Source: Anniella stebbinsi
Lineage: Eukaryota; Chordata; Lepidosauria; Squamata; Anniellidae
Direction: 5' to 3'
DNA length: 64,000 nucleotides
Assembly: GCA_029215795.1 (NCBI GenBank)
Contig: JARDYH010000001.1
Coordinates: forward strand, 352,866,154 to 352,930,153
Positions 23,957 to 34,400 of this stretch are shown here, one piece after another (the stretch's first letter is position 1; each line of letters begins with the position of its first letter). The translations under genes were made by a program, and so were the position numbers. The notes under the pieces are model-generated. The model worked only from the letters and a program-made list of their open reading frames with translations. It had not been told where the DNA came from and did no database searches.

Positions 23957-24082
23957 GTCTATAGAGGGGAGCCTCCTCCATGCACCTACGTTCTCCTGTG
24001 ATTGATTTAGAAACCTGCATGATTAGAATTCTACCTTATGGGGGAAGACTGTGCATGTACAGCAGACTCCCCTCTACAGATA
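23957..24082. repeat. Foldback inside the inferred 3' UTR
   Basis: The left arm (TCTATAGAGGGGAGCCTCC...ATGCAC) pairs with the right arm (GTGCATGTAC...CTCCCCTCTACAGA) over about 28 bases with few mismatches, around a loop of roughly 65 bases. A similar GTGCATGGAGGGGAGGC segment recurs near 24781, so it may be a small MITE. Confidence 0.55.
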
Positions 24083-25033
24083 GTTCCCCAACACATGGAC
24101 GATGGGGGAGGCAGGGCCCACAGGAGACACAATGGTGGAGCCCGCTGGCAGGACCCTGCCCTTCCTTCTCTTCATACAATTACAATTGCATAGAAACTAA
24201 TTCCTGAATAAGGATAAAGTGATACTTAAACGTGAGTGAAAATTTGTGAATGGCTCACAAAAATATTGGAAGTATTTTGCTGTGGTGCTGTGAATTAATT
24301 TAGCTGGGGCGAAAACATTTTCTCTTCTAGGTCTGAATTTGAAAGAACCTTATATGATTTCCATATTTGGAGTAGGGTAGGCATGGCTCCTCATGTTAGT
24401 TTGTCCAGGGAGCCTGGGGGAAGTATTTAGTTTGGCACACTTGATCGGGAGACACACTGTGATGTGGATTTTGTGGGTTGATTGGGATAGGCTAAAGTGT
24501 GGATAATCCCACCTTGTGGTGGGAAATTAAACCTAATTCTGGTCTAATTAATCTATTAACTTAAACCAAGGCACCATATTGGTGTAAAAAGAAAAACAAC
24601 TACTGGGGCGCCTATTATGATTTGTTATATTTTTATGGTGGCATGATGGTCTCTAGTTTTTGTTGCAACGAACTCAGGACAAACTAGATGTTAATTTGAT
24701 ACATAGCATGCAACTACGTATCAAGTTTTCCACTAATTAATTACGGACAGATGATGAAGCAGATTTTGCCTGGAATGCAGTGTGCATGGAGGGGAGGCTT
24801 ATATCTTCCCTCCACAGCACAATCAGAGATAACCCCCACCCCGTCCACCACACAGCTAAAAGGTTTAGATAAAAAGACCCAAGTGGCGCCCATCAGGATG
24901 TTTTATCTATGCATTCTAGCCCAATGTGTGTGGGGTGGGGGGTTGTTGCTCTGAATGCACAGCACAGGGACCCCATGCCCTTCCAAATACAATTTGTCCC
25001 CCACCTTAATTTAATTATGAGGAAAACCTGCTA

Positions 25034-25330
25034 CATAAGGCGAGCTGTGCTGGATCAGACCAAAGACCTATCTAGCCCAGCATTCTGATCCCACAGTGGC
25101 AAACCAGATGCCTATGGAAATCCACAAGGTAGACATGAGTCTATTAGCAGCCTTCTGCTCATGTTCTCCAGCAACTGGTATTTGGAAGTATACTGTCTCC
25201 AATACTGGAGATAATATATAAATATTATAGCTAGTAGCCATAGATCACTTTAGCATCCATGAATTTATGATATTCCTTTTTAAAGCCTCCCAAGTTGGAG
25301 TCACTGCCTTCTCAGCCACTCCTCAGCATA
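25034..25330 (-). mobile_element. CR1 LINE 3' fragment
   Basis: GAGCTGTGCTGGATCAGACC, CTATCTAGCCCAGCATTCTG, CTCCAGCAACTGGTATTTGG and TTTTTAAAGCCTCCCAAGTTG form an inverted CR1 3' region. It lies within the inferred BCL11B 3' UTR, inserted in the same orientation as the gene. Confidence 0.8.
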
Positions 25331-25854
25331 TAATGTAAAATTAGGCTTTTTTCCCTCAACGTCCATCACTTTACAGATGAACTGCATTTGCCAATTTTGT
25401 GTACTTTGAACTGCATTTGCCAATTTGGGAAGATCTTTTTACCAATCCATAAGAAGACATCTCCTCTGCATGCTACCTTTCAAGGAAACATCTAGTTTGG
25501 CCCTGATATGGCTACTCTTATAGAATTGCAGTTAACTAATCGGTTGGCATCCAACAGTAACACATGGAAGGATCTAAGGGGGTAAATTTTTGTGACACTT
25601 CCTTTCAAAAGCATATTGGAGTGAGTTAAGAGTTCTTCAGTTCATCTAACTAATCTGGCAAAGGAATTTTTTAGGGAAGTTTATGTAACTGGATCATCAA
25701 CAAGCACAGGGATTAACATCTCCCATTGTTGTATAATTACCTGATGTGGTATCAAGGCAACACCCTGAGAAAACCGATCATATAATAATGTATCAGTATT
25801 TTAAATCTATTAACCTTAATTGGTGAGGTTAATAGATCTAAAACCCTATTTAAC

Positions 25855-25940
25855 GGATGTGCAGTGCGATCTTAAGAAGTAAATTACACTGTTTGAGATG
25901 GGGCTTCCTCCCAGGTAAGTGTGCAAAGGACTGTAGCCAA
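25855..25940 (+). repeat. Squamate interspersed repeat fragment
   Basis: AGAAGTAAATTACACTG, GGGGCTTCCTCCCAGGTAAG and GTGTGCAAAGGACTGTAGCC resemble the repeat at 12725 in order and spacing. Diverged. Confidence 0.45.
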
Positions 25941-26072
25941 AACAAAACAAAAAAGCATCCTTGGTTAATCGGCCAATTCATTTTTAAAAAAAGAAATGTT
26001 AATTCTTTTAATATAACTACTTATAAAAACTGCAAATAGCAGGCATCATAACAGATGAAGCACGTCCCCTTT

Positions 26073-26230
26073 AGGAACACAGGAAGATGCCTTAACACCA
26101 AGTCAGTCTTTCTAGTTCAGTACTAACTGGTAAACATTTTTCAGAATTTCAGACAGGGGTCTTTCCTAGTCCTACCTGGAGATACCAGGGATTGAGTCTG
26201 GGACCTTTTTGCATGTGAAGCATGTTCCCC
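26073..26230 (-). mobile_element. tRNA-derived SINE, reversed
   Basis: Reverse of the 3753 family: GGAACACAGGAAGATGCC, ACCAAGTCAGTC, CAGACAGGGGTCTTTCC, CTACCTGGAGATACCAGGG and GCATGTGAAGCATG. It is placed inside the inferred 3' UTR in the gene's orientation. Confidence 0.75.
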
Positions 26231-26723
26231 TTCCCCTTCATTCTCTCATAGGGTGGAATGTCTCTTTTAAGATGAGCACCTGCTGTAATATATACATGTG
26301 CCATCTAAAAATAAAAGAAAATGTTTTTTCCCTTCAAAAGTACTTTTAATCATAAGCAAATTGAATCTAATTCATTAAGATTTCTTTAACTGAATGATAG
26401 CCCTAATCAAAATAACCCTTTACCAATATTGTGTGTGTGTGCTTGTATATGTACACACCCAGACGCACTTGTTAGAAAAACTAATGTTCAATACTAAAAA
26501 AACATCAATTGGTCCGTTGCTGCATTTGCTATGGAATGGTTGTTACAGCAGTTATCACATATTCAGGCTATCAAGTGATAACTCCAATTCTCATGTGCAG
26601 AATGCTTAATGTGAACAAGGCCTCTAAAGAAGTGGCATGTCTGAGAAAAAAATAGGCAAGGTTTCCTTTCTGTCGTGCTTTCTAAAATTTGCACATGCAG
26701 CTGGTCAGGGCTCTCAAGTTCTC

Positions 26724-26729
26724 TTTATT
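26724..26729 (-). promoter_or_regulatory. BCL11B: Possible proximal polyadenylation hexamer
   Basis: AATAAA on the minus strand about 880 bases after the BCL11B stop codon. It could give a short 3' UTR form. In AT-rich sequence the hexamer can also occur by chance; another lies at 23406-23411. Confidence 0.25.
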
Positions 26730-27608
26730 TAATAATGAACCTTAAAAAATGGCAGAAAGGTGAAAACAAGCCATTAGTAACCGAAACAAATTCCCTACTA
26801 ATAATGCACAATTCTTGCTATTGCTTTTATGAATATAGCTGCCTTTAGAAAACACCTGTGCCCATTTCTTTTTAGCGCTCATAACGTCTAACTCTGGAAG
26901 TGTATTTTTTTAAAAAATAAAGGCCTCTATTTTTAGTGGCATCATCAGTGCTACAGATCCAGATCCAAATCCAAAAGAAAGTGCTACAATTTTTAAGATT
27001 GTTATCCGCAGTACTATTTCATATTTCCAAATTTTCAAATGATTTTCTTCCTTTCTTTAAAAAAAAAACAGCAAAAAGAACAAACAAAAAAACAGAGAAG
27101 AAAATTATTATTTAAAATGATGGCTTCTTCACAAGAAATTACACATGCTTAGCTTAAGATTCAACAAAGCAGCGGCCCTCTAAAATTATAATTTAAATTG
27201 ATATGCATCTCCCCCTGTAATGCAAATAATCTCAGGTTACAACTGGGAAAAATTAGAATGGGATACCCAACAAAAAATTGAAAAGGAAATCTAAAAATGA
27301 ACAAAAAATGTATTTAAAAAAAAATACCTGCACATGCCAAAAAAAAAAAAAATACAAAATAACCCAATAAATACAGAAATTATTGCACAGTTAAAAGGCT
27401 TCACAATTTTTACTGCCTTAACCAATCCTCAGGTTTAATAGATCTTTGTAGACACAGGTTATATTTAAGTGCCAAATTCTGGCACCTGCCATAGTTATGC
27501 TAAATTATGTTTATGGAGGCAAGTTAGGTCAGCTATTCTCAGTTGGCAATAGTTAAACTGTACAACTTAAATGTTACCTAGACCCCTGATTTTAACCCAG
27601 TGGGGGCC

Positions 27609-29620
27609 TTAGCTTCTTTCTGCCTGCTCAATTTTGACATCATTTGTCAGCAAGTGTTCGCCATGCCACTTTTTCATGTGTTTCTCCAGGGTGCTGTAAA
27701 CACTGAAGGGCATCTGGCAAATGTCGCAGCGGTAGACCTCCTTCCCTATCTGGCCATGTGTTTTCATATGGCGCGTCAGCTTACTGCTCTGGGCACATGC
27801 ATAGTTGCAGAGCTCACATTTGTAAGGCCGCTCTCCCGTGTGGCTCCGGCGATGCACCGTTAAGTTACTGCAGTTCTTAAAGACCTTGCCACAGTACTCG
27901 CATGTATCGCTCCGCCGTCCTTCCTTTGAACTGGGTCGACCGGGGCCAGGTCCACTGATATGGGGCGTGCTGCCGCCACTCGCCGTCCCGCTGCGCCCTG
28001 AGAGACCGCCATCCAGCATATCACCTGGTGGAGTGGAGAAACGCAGGCTTCCATTCTCTGAGGAATGCTCAGAAGAAGTTGCAAAGGGGGATTGTCGGGA
28101 GTCTGTGAATCCTAGAAATGGATCCTTCATGAAGTGCCTTGATGCTGCATATCCTACCAGCCACTGCGAGTAAACATTTTCAGAAGGTATTATTGTTGCT
28201 GGTGGCAAGTCCAAATCTTTTTCTATCTTTATTCTTTTGGACGAGTTATTTAAACTGGGGCTTGTGATGGGGGTGGGCTTGCGAGGGAACAGGCCTGGGA
28301 AGGGTTCGCCTGGACCAAAGTTTCTCCCGTTGACTGTCCCTTCCTCATTGCGGTCAAGTTCTCCAGCAACCGAGTCTTCATCGCCTGTGTCTCTCTGACA
28401 AAGGTCTCTAGGACAAAGATCTCGCTGATCTGAAGACCTTTTCATGAAGCCACTCCTTTTCTGCTTTTCAGCCAGCATGTCACTGTATTGCTGAATGGTA
28501 CCGAGGCTTACATTCTCTATCACTTTTCCTAGGACTAGGGACTTTTCATCTGGCAGCGATTTGGAACCATTCTCTCGGTTACGACTTAGTTCTGAGTCCA
28601 TGCTAAAGCTTGACTCGGGTCTACTTTCATTTTCCAGTTCCTCTTCCTCCTCCTCCTCTTCTTCCTCTTCTTCATTGTCATGGCCTAGAGAAGGATCACT
28701 CTCGTTCCTGAAGTCTGCCTCACTGGACTTTAGTCCCTCTCCAGTGAGTTCACTTGTGCCAGGCTCAGGGGAGCTTGTAGCAGACAGTCCATCATCTGAC
28801 CTCCCTGTCATGGACCCAGCTTTGTGCATATGTGTTTTCATATGGCGTTTTAGCTTGCTGGCTTGGGAACAAGCGTGATCACAGAGCTGGCATTTATAGG
28901 GCTTCTCTCCTGTGTGACTGCGGCGGTGGACAATGAGATTACTCTGGAACTTGAATGTTTTCCCACAAAATTCACAGGACTTACTTTTAGCCTGAGGCTG
29001 GGGAGGCGTAGTGCTGCTTGGGGGCATCGGTGGCAATGGCGGGGTGCTCAAAAATGGAGATTTCGGGCTTGGCTGGAAAGGATTCAACAGGCGATGCATA
29101 GGGTTGTTGCGATTGGGAGAGACTGGTGGAGGGGTGGAATTGTTCCCTGCCAGTTCTCGAAGCCTTCTGGAGAAATCCATCGCTGGCGACTCAATTGCCA
29201 TGGGGTTTAAACGCATGACTCTGTCAAAGGCACTGGGATGCTGGGCGACTAACCCCATTTCTTCGGCACTAAGGCGATGTGGATCCAGATGATGACGAGG
29301 CGGTGGGCTGAACAGGGGCGGTGTGTTGGGGAGCCGACCTTCACCAAAGCCAGGGTGATCACGCAGGATGGGACCTGTCATTCGTAAGAGGCTAAAAGGG
29401 TTGTTGTCGCCAAGGAAATTCATCAACGGGGACTGTGCAACAGTCTCGGGCCCCAGAGGAGGAGGGATGGTGATGCGTGGAGTAAGGGAGCTGTTTGAAG
29501 GGCTTGTTTCCAGGTAGATGCGGAATCCATGCGTGTTCTGGGCATGCTGTAGCAAGAACCAAGCGCTATTAAAAGGGTGCTTGCATGTTGTGCAAATATA
29601 GCTTGAAGGCTCATCTTTAC
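27609..29620 (-). CDS. BCL11B: BCL11B terminal coding exon (C2H2 zinc-finger transcription factor, C-terminal 670 residues)
   Basis: BCL11B is a nuclear zinc-finger transcription factor, known in other vertebrates as a repressor/activator working with NuRD and SWI/SNF complexes in T-cell commitment, neurons, skin and teeth. The frame is open from the splice acceptor to TAA (27609-27611). The first codon is split: GT at the exon start completes a glycine. Numbering from that Gly, C2H2 fingers use C10/C13/H26/H31, C216/C219/H232/H236, C244/C247/H260/H264, C574/C577/H590/H594, C602/C605/H618/H622 and C632/C635/H648/H653. A proline-rich region with LFSPPPRHH lies between the first and second fingers. 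A run of 12 glutamates occupies 317-328. The ending KIEQAERS and [10 protein letters not shown] separates BCL11B from BCL11A, which ends differently. The region between about 350 and 450 lacks the Gly/Ala-rich expansions of mammals, and a short RDLC duplication sits at 401-408. Earlier exons are not seen in the window. The assignment to BCL11B is firm. Confidence 0.97.
28638..28676 (-). repeat. BCL11B: In-frame GAA/GAG repeat encoding the acidic run
   Basis: On the plus strand this is a TTC/CTC triplet tract. On the coding strand it gives the glutamate run of BCL11B (exon residues 317-328). Mixed GAG and GAA codons suggest a conserved acidic segment and not a recent pure triplet expansion. 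Confidence 0.85.
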
Positions 29621-29640
29621 CTGTAGAAGAAAAAAGAGAG
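29621..29640 (-). promoter_or_regulatory. BCL11B: 3' splice site of the BCL11B last exon
   Basis: Read on the minus strand, a pyrimidine tract (CTCTTTTTTCTTCTACAG) ends in AG directly before GTAAAGATGAG, the start of the conserved GKDEPSSY coding segment. The upstream open frame (17 more residues into the intron) is unlike any BCL11B protein. The split glycine codon implies that the preceding exon ends in phase 1, as in other vertebrate BCL11 genes. Confidence 0.93.
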
Positions 29641-29683
29641 AAAGAGGGAAAACCATCAGAAAAGTAACACAAAAGTGAACTCC

Positions 29684-29748
29684 AGTCACTGTAGACAATG
29701 CTAAGCTAGATGATCTGACTTGGTATAAGGGAACTCTGTACGTTCCCT
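29684..29748 (+). mobile_element. SINE 3' fragment next to the BCL11B splice acceptor
   Basis: CAGTCACTGTAGACAATGC, TAAGCTAGATGATCTGAC and TTGGTATAAGGGAACTC match the 3' third of the 3753 SINE family. The insertion is 5'-truncated, antisense to the gene, and starts about 64 bp upstream of the exon. Confidence 0.75.
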
Positions 29749-32220
29749 GCTGTCAACAGCCCCCTGGAGTTGTTCCTCCTCTTCACAGTTGCAACCTGCT
29801 TGTTCACCTGCCTCTTGCAGGTCATAGTGAGAAGGAGGAGCAATTGATGTCACTGCTGATTTGCTTGCTAGCTCTCTGCCTGCCAAACAAGTGGTAGCAA
29901 TGATGAAAAAGAATGAGGAGCGATAGCAGCTGGTCACAATGGTAGTGAGAAGGAGAGGGCCCATTGTGGATGTCTTGCCCACGAGCATCAAAAATCTTGC
30001 ATATGGGGGGGTGAGCCCTTGGCAGGTGCCCAGCCATGCCTACTCTTGATGCCTGCCCTGTTCCTATAACGTTGCCAGGACCACCCTAAGCAGATCTGGA
30101 CTGCAATTCTCCCATGTTTCTGTCAAACATTCTAATTGGGCAGCATTTGAAGTGGGTTCCATATAAAAGTATTCAAACTACAGCTCATCATTCAATTCAG
30201 AAAAGCTAGAGTCCTTGACTCTCTTGTTTGTCTTTCTAATCTCCTCCTGTTTTCTCCTCTCAGCAACTGAAACTTTAAAAAGCATTCCTGCTTTGGAATT
30301 TTATAAACGGCAGGCGTGGACAAGTTGCAACTCAGCATTCATAATTTTTCCATCCTTGGTCATACAATACAAACTTTTCATCAGAATCTTAAACGTGGAC
30401 ACTTCCATTGTGAGACTCAAATCCTGGCAAATTCCTAGATACAGCTAAATTCCAGCTTCACAAAAATACATGCCACTTTTCAAAGCAGCTATCTGACCCT
30501 GGAAACAGCAAAGAGGAGGTCCCATTGGACCATCCACAGAAGGTGAAAGAAAATGGCAATGCCCAGCTGTGATCGGACATACCACCACTATTCCTCAGGA
30601 GAATCAGCTCTGGCAAGTGTCAGTTGTGATGACCATGAATGCCTGTCCTAGGACATTCAAGACAGAATGAATGAGAGTGAGGCTATTTGCATGACTGAAT
30701 GTGCAAATGACCTCACTCCCATCATTGGGGTGGAGGTGGGTGGGGAGGATGATAACCTACTACACCATATCCTCCACAGGCCAGATTTGGCAACTCAGTG
30801 GGCTAGAGGTTGCCAAGTAGATGCTACTGCCCCATAAGATGCATTGTGCCCTAACAAACTGTTGGGTACACTAGGCATTCAGGGACAGACAAAGAAGGTT
30901 TTAAGCTGGGGGAAATGGAAGTCAAATAGTTTTGGAACAACTCTAGTAATTAAGCCATTAGTCACACTTTAGGAACTTAACAGTTCCTCTTCCCACCTCA
31001 TACTCCCACAATGATATGATTCAAGAGCCCTGGTGAAAAGGTGATTCCCTCCAAAAACATCATATTGGAGGGCAGGCTGCAATATAACTATGACCGTTAC
31101 TGCTGGTTCGAAACAGTAAATATTGTTCCAGAAGAACAAGAGATACAATTAAAAGCTTTCTAGCAGCAAGTTATACCAATATTATAGGCCAAGGTATAAG
31201 AAGTGCCCCTTAATATCAATTTAGCAATTGAAGCATTTGGCACAGAGAAGAGGGTGCTTTTTGTCAGTTCTGACAATAATTCAACAGTCAACGTTCCGAT
31301 TATTATTTCCTATAGTTAATTTTTTCTTTCTTGAGACTAAATGTGACCCCAAAAAAAGTCTAGACGTTAAGGTTTCTTAAACAACACAATGTGTAGTATA
31401 AAAAGTGACAGAAATCACTGAGGCAGGCTAAAATATATAGCATATTCTGTCAAAAGCTTTTTTAACAATATGTTTTACCTCACCTCACCCTTGAACGGAC
31501 TTTAATAAAGCCCTGTTTTTGAAGTATGATCTAATAGCAACCGAAGAGCAGAATCTTACAAGGTCATATAGTTACAAAATAAAGAGTGCTCAGTACCCTA
31601 ACCTCCATTTTATACACACTAATTAATTGATTGTTTACCCACAGCTGATTGAGCCTTTCATCTTTAAAGTCATACAGACAATTTCCTGTTTATCTGTTTT
31701 CCCTCAATATTCTCAGAAACTGGCTCACCTAGTAACAGAATTCTTCCTCTACTCCACCCCCTGCCCCAAACCTTAATTTAACAGGAAAGAGGTTTACCTC
31801 AAGAAAAGCAGCGTGTGTTATGAGCTAAATTGAAAACCAAGGCCAGTCTAATGGATTATTTATAAAGAAAAAAAATAGTCTTAAAATGGCAGCCGGCTAG
31901 CCATTGGCATATGTTTTATGCAGCTGAGATGCTTTTGTTTTTTATATATATATATTTTACATTTTAAAAAAATCTAACCTCTGAAATGCAAGCAACAGAA
32001 TGAATCCATTTCACTTCTGCTTCCTGATTCCCTTTCAAAACCAGCTTATTAGTGTGTATTACTGGCATAACATAGTGACATGACGAGTTATCGGTCATAA
32101 CAGTAGCAGTTCTTTCCTTTGTTTTTCTTTCATTTCACCCCTAAACTCTTCTGTTTGGCAGCCCCCTGTTCACACTGGCAAAACTGACTGCAGGCTACTC
32201 AGCTACCAAGGCACTGACTC
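29749..32220. other. Intronic, no gene seen
   Basis: First kilobases of the last intron. The first 300 bp (about 29750-30060) have a moderately GC-rich, repeat-like feel but no family is recognised. The rest is AT-rich. Confidence 0.5.
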
Positions 32221-32261
<41 letters not shown>

Positions 32262-32262
32262 A
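32221..32262. repeat. (TG)n microsatellite with a CG interruption
   Basis: TG dinucleotides interrupted by GCGCGCG near 32247. Intronic. Confidence 0.95.
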
Positions 32263-33740
32263 TTCTTCTCCCTGCTTCATTTTCACAGCCCTCAAAGGCT
32301 CTTCCTAGACACCCCTTTATTTTTATATACTTAAACAATAATTAATAAAAACCATTTCATTTCCATATTATCACTTCATGGTTATCTTGCCTCGAAGTTG
32401 CCCTGAGCAGTGTGAATGCTCACTTTTAAGAACAGAACAATGTCAAAAAGTCTTTGAAGAGCCACTCCGAACGTTTTTATATGCTGAAACTTGCTAAGTA
32501 TTTTTTAAATGATCAGGAATGATCAGATAGTGCTATAAAGTGATCTCATATGAGTTAATAATGCAGAGTGCCTACCCTGAAAAACATTTTGTTATAAGGA
32601 CAGTTTTGATATATGGCCACCTTGTTAATGTGGCTTTGCTTGTTACACTTAACTGGGGAAAAGAGGATGTGCAAGTAATTTGCACTTCCTATTAATACAA
32701 GTGGAACCTGCAATAAAATGCTCCTGTTCTGTGCTCTAGCCAGCCATGCCCTCTTTCCAGGATACTCCATTTCATTCCCCCGTTTTCTCCTCCCATAATA
32801 GTCTTTCAGAATTCTGGGCCTACTGAGCACACTCAGTCCTAACTACTTTTTTTGTAGCTGCTAATACTTCCCTCTTGTTCATGAATTGTGCTGCTTTGAC
32901 TAGACAAAGATCCAAACTCTGAGAATGAGTTTGCTAGGATGCTCCCCATGTTAAACTGAAGTGGAAACTTCAACACCAGACATAATGGTCAATAATATTT
33001 TCATGAGAAGATGTGGAAGTTTTCAATGTTATGGTGGAAACATGAAAAGTGGAGTCACTTGTGCTTCTTTCCCCTGCCTCACTTTTGTACAGCCTAATCC
33101 TTTTTTATTAAATGTTTTTGCACATTCACAATAAATCTGTTTAACAACAAACTTCATCAGTGTTCTGATGCACAAACTGAATGATTCCTCTTTACCAATC
33201 CCCACATTAACAGAATACAACAAACTGCAGACTGCAGCTCTAATTCATTCCTGCAATGTACAACGATATCAAGCATTTCTTCGTCTTATAATGATAATTC
33301 AAATGACATAATCATATATGCACTGGAACATCAGGTTGGTCAACAACTCTGCAATAGCATTTCTTTCCAGGTCCAGGAATATAAAGACTCATTGGGAGTC
33401 AGAATGTGGTTGAAACACCAAATATGATCAAGCAAGGGCAGCATGGAGACCCATAAGTGAAGTCCTAATCAGCAGCTTGTTTCACTGGCTGGCCACTTTC
33501 AGGAGGAGCTGGAGCCCTGCTTATGTTGTGAGGTTGTAGCCACATATCTTTCCATATAATTCCCCCCTTGCCTTTAGTTTCACAAAAGGAAGGCTAGATG
33601 GTACCCCTCTAGGAGATGGGTTTGTGTCAAGGGCCACCAACTGCTAATACATACTCTAGCAGCAGATGAATTTACTCCTGTAGGTCATATTAATCCCTTG
33701 TCCCAAGGCCTTTTCCACCCAGTTCACTTTTAGCACATAA
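32263..33740. other. Intronic, no gene seen
   Basis: AT-rich, no confident repeat. Frames of 64-91 codons on the minus strand lack BCL11B-like or other recognisable residues. Confidence 0.5.
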
Positions 33741-34400
33741 CTAATAATAATAAGAATAATAATAATATTTATTTGTAGCCCGCCTCTCCCTCCGGATCGA
33801 GGCGGGGAACAACAACAATATAAAACATAAAAATCACAACAGTTAAAAAAATTAAAAAACAAGAGAAAAATACAACATTAAAAACATCTTAAAATTCATC
33901 TGGATAGGCCTGTCGGAAGAGGACAGTCTTCATGACTCTCTTAAATTCATGAAGACTGTCAATTTGTCTAACCTCCTCCGACAGACCATTCCATAGTCTG
34001 GGAGCGATGGAAGAGAAGGTCCTCTGGGTAACACCCGCCAGCCTAGTTCTGACTGGCTTGAGTAAGTTCTTCCCAGAGGACCTAAGTGTGCGGGGCGGAT
34101 TGTACGGGAGAAGGCGATCCCGTAGGTACCCTGGACCCAAACCATGTAGGGCTTTAAAGGTAATAACCAACACTTTATACTTCGCCCGGAAACTGATTGG
34201 CAGCCAGTGAAGCAATTTTAAAACTGGTGTAATGTGATCACCCCTAGGTGTACCGGTGACCAACCTGGCTGCCATATTTTGAACAAGCTGAAGTTTCCGG
34301 ACTAGGCACAAAGGTAGCCCTATGTACAGCGCATTGCAGAAGTCGAGCCTCGAAGTTACCAGTGCGTGCACTACCGTCTTTAGGTCTTCCAACTCTAGGA
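33741..34400 (-). mobile_element. L2-clade LINE 3' end with open ORF2 C-terminus
   Basis: A 167-codon open minus-strand frame (34392-33889) reads ALVTSRLDFCNALYIGLP, LQLVQNMAARLVTGTPR, HITPVLKLLHWLPISFR, KALHGLGPGYLRDRLLPY and RTFSSIAPRLWNGL. This is the stretch that follows the reverse-transcriptase core in L2-clade ORF2. It ends at a stop, then an AT-rich 3' UTR, CGGATCGAGGCGGGG and an ATT-rich tail. It is 5'-truncated and so cannot move, but the intact frame suggests a fairly recent insertion. Antisense to nothing: it lies in the gene's orientation. Confidence 0.92.

Larger units (their letters stand above)
21030..27608 (-). other. BCL11B: Inferred BCL11B 3' UTR
   Basis: After the stop codon the minus strand is AT-rich, rich in T-runs, and without a long open frame. 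Mammalian BCL11B has a 3' UTR of several kilobases, so a comparable span is expected. The stretches 26290-27608 and 21030-23870 are nearly free of recognisable repeats. The middle (about 23900-26240) holds a foldback, a CR1 piece, a squamate repeat and a SINE. The lower boundary is placed at paired AATAAA hexamers near 21060. Transcript evidence would be needed to fix the true end. Confidence 0.6.

Noticed and set aside
24751..24954. Second foldback near 24.8 kb
   Set aside because: The GTGCATGGAGGGGAGG segment resembles the arm at 23957, but I could not find a matching opposite arm nearby.
28495..28878. Antisense Ser-rich frame of 127 codons over the BCL11B exon
   Set aside because: It is the complement of the glutamate and serine-rich coding sequence, a shadow of the real gene. 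The same holds for 27838-28173 and 28863-29210.
27609..29620. BCL11A instead of BCL11B
   Set aside because: The two share finger sequences, but the C-terminus ([18 protein letters not shown]), the [21 protein letters not shown] segment and [10 protein letters not shown] fit BCL11B. BCL11A has a different ending.
29621..29672. Start of the open frame at an ATG upstream of the exon
   Set aside because: The 17 extra residues lie upstream of a good pyrimidine tract and AG acceptor and match no BCL11B protein. They are intronic.
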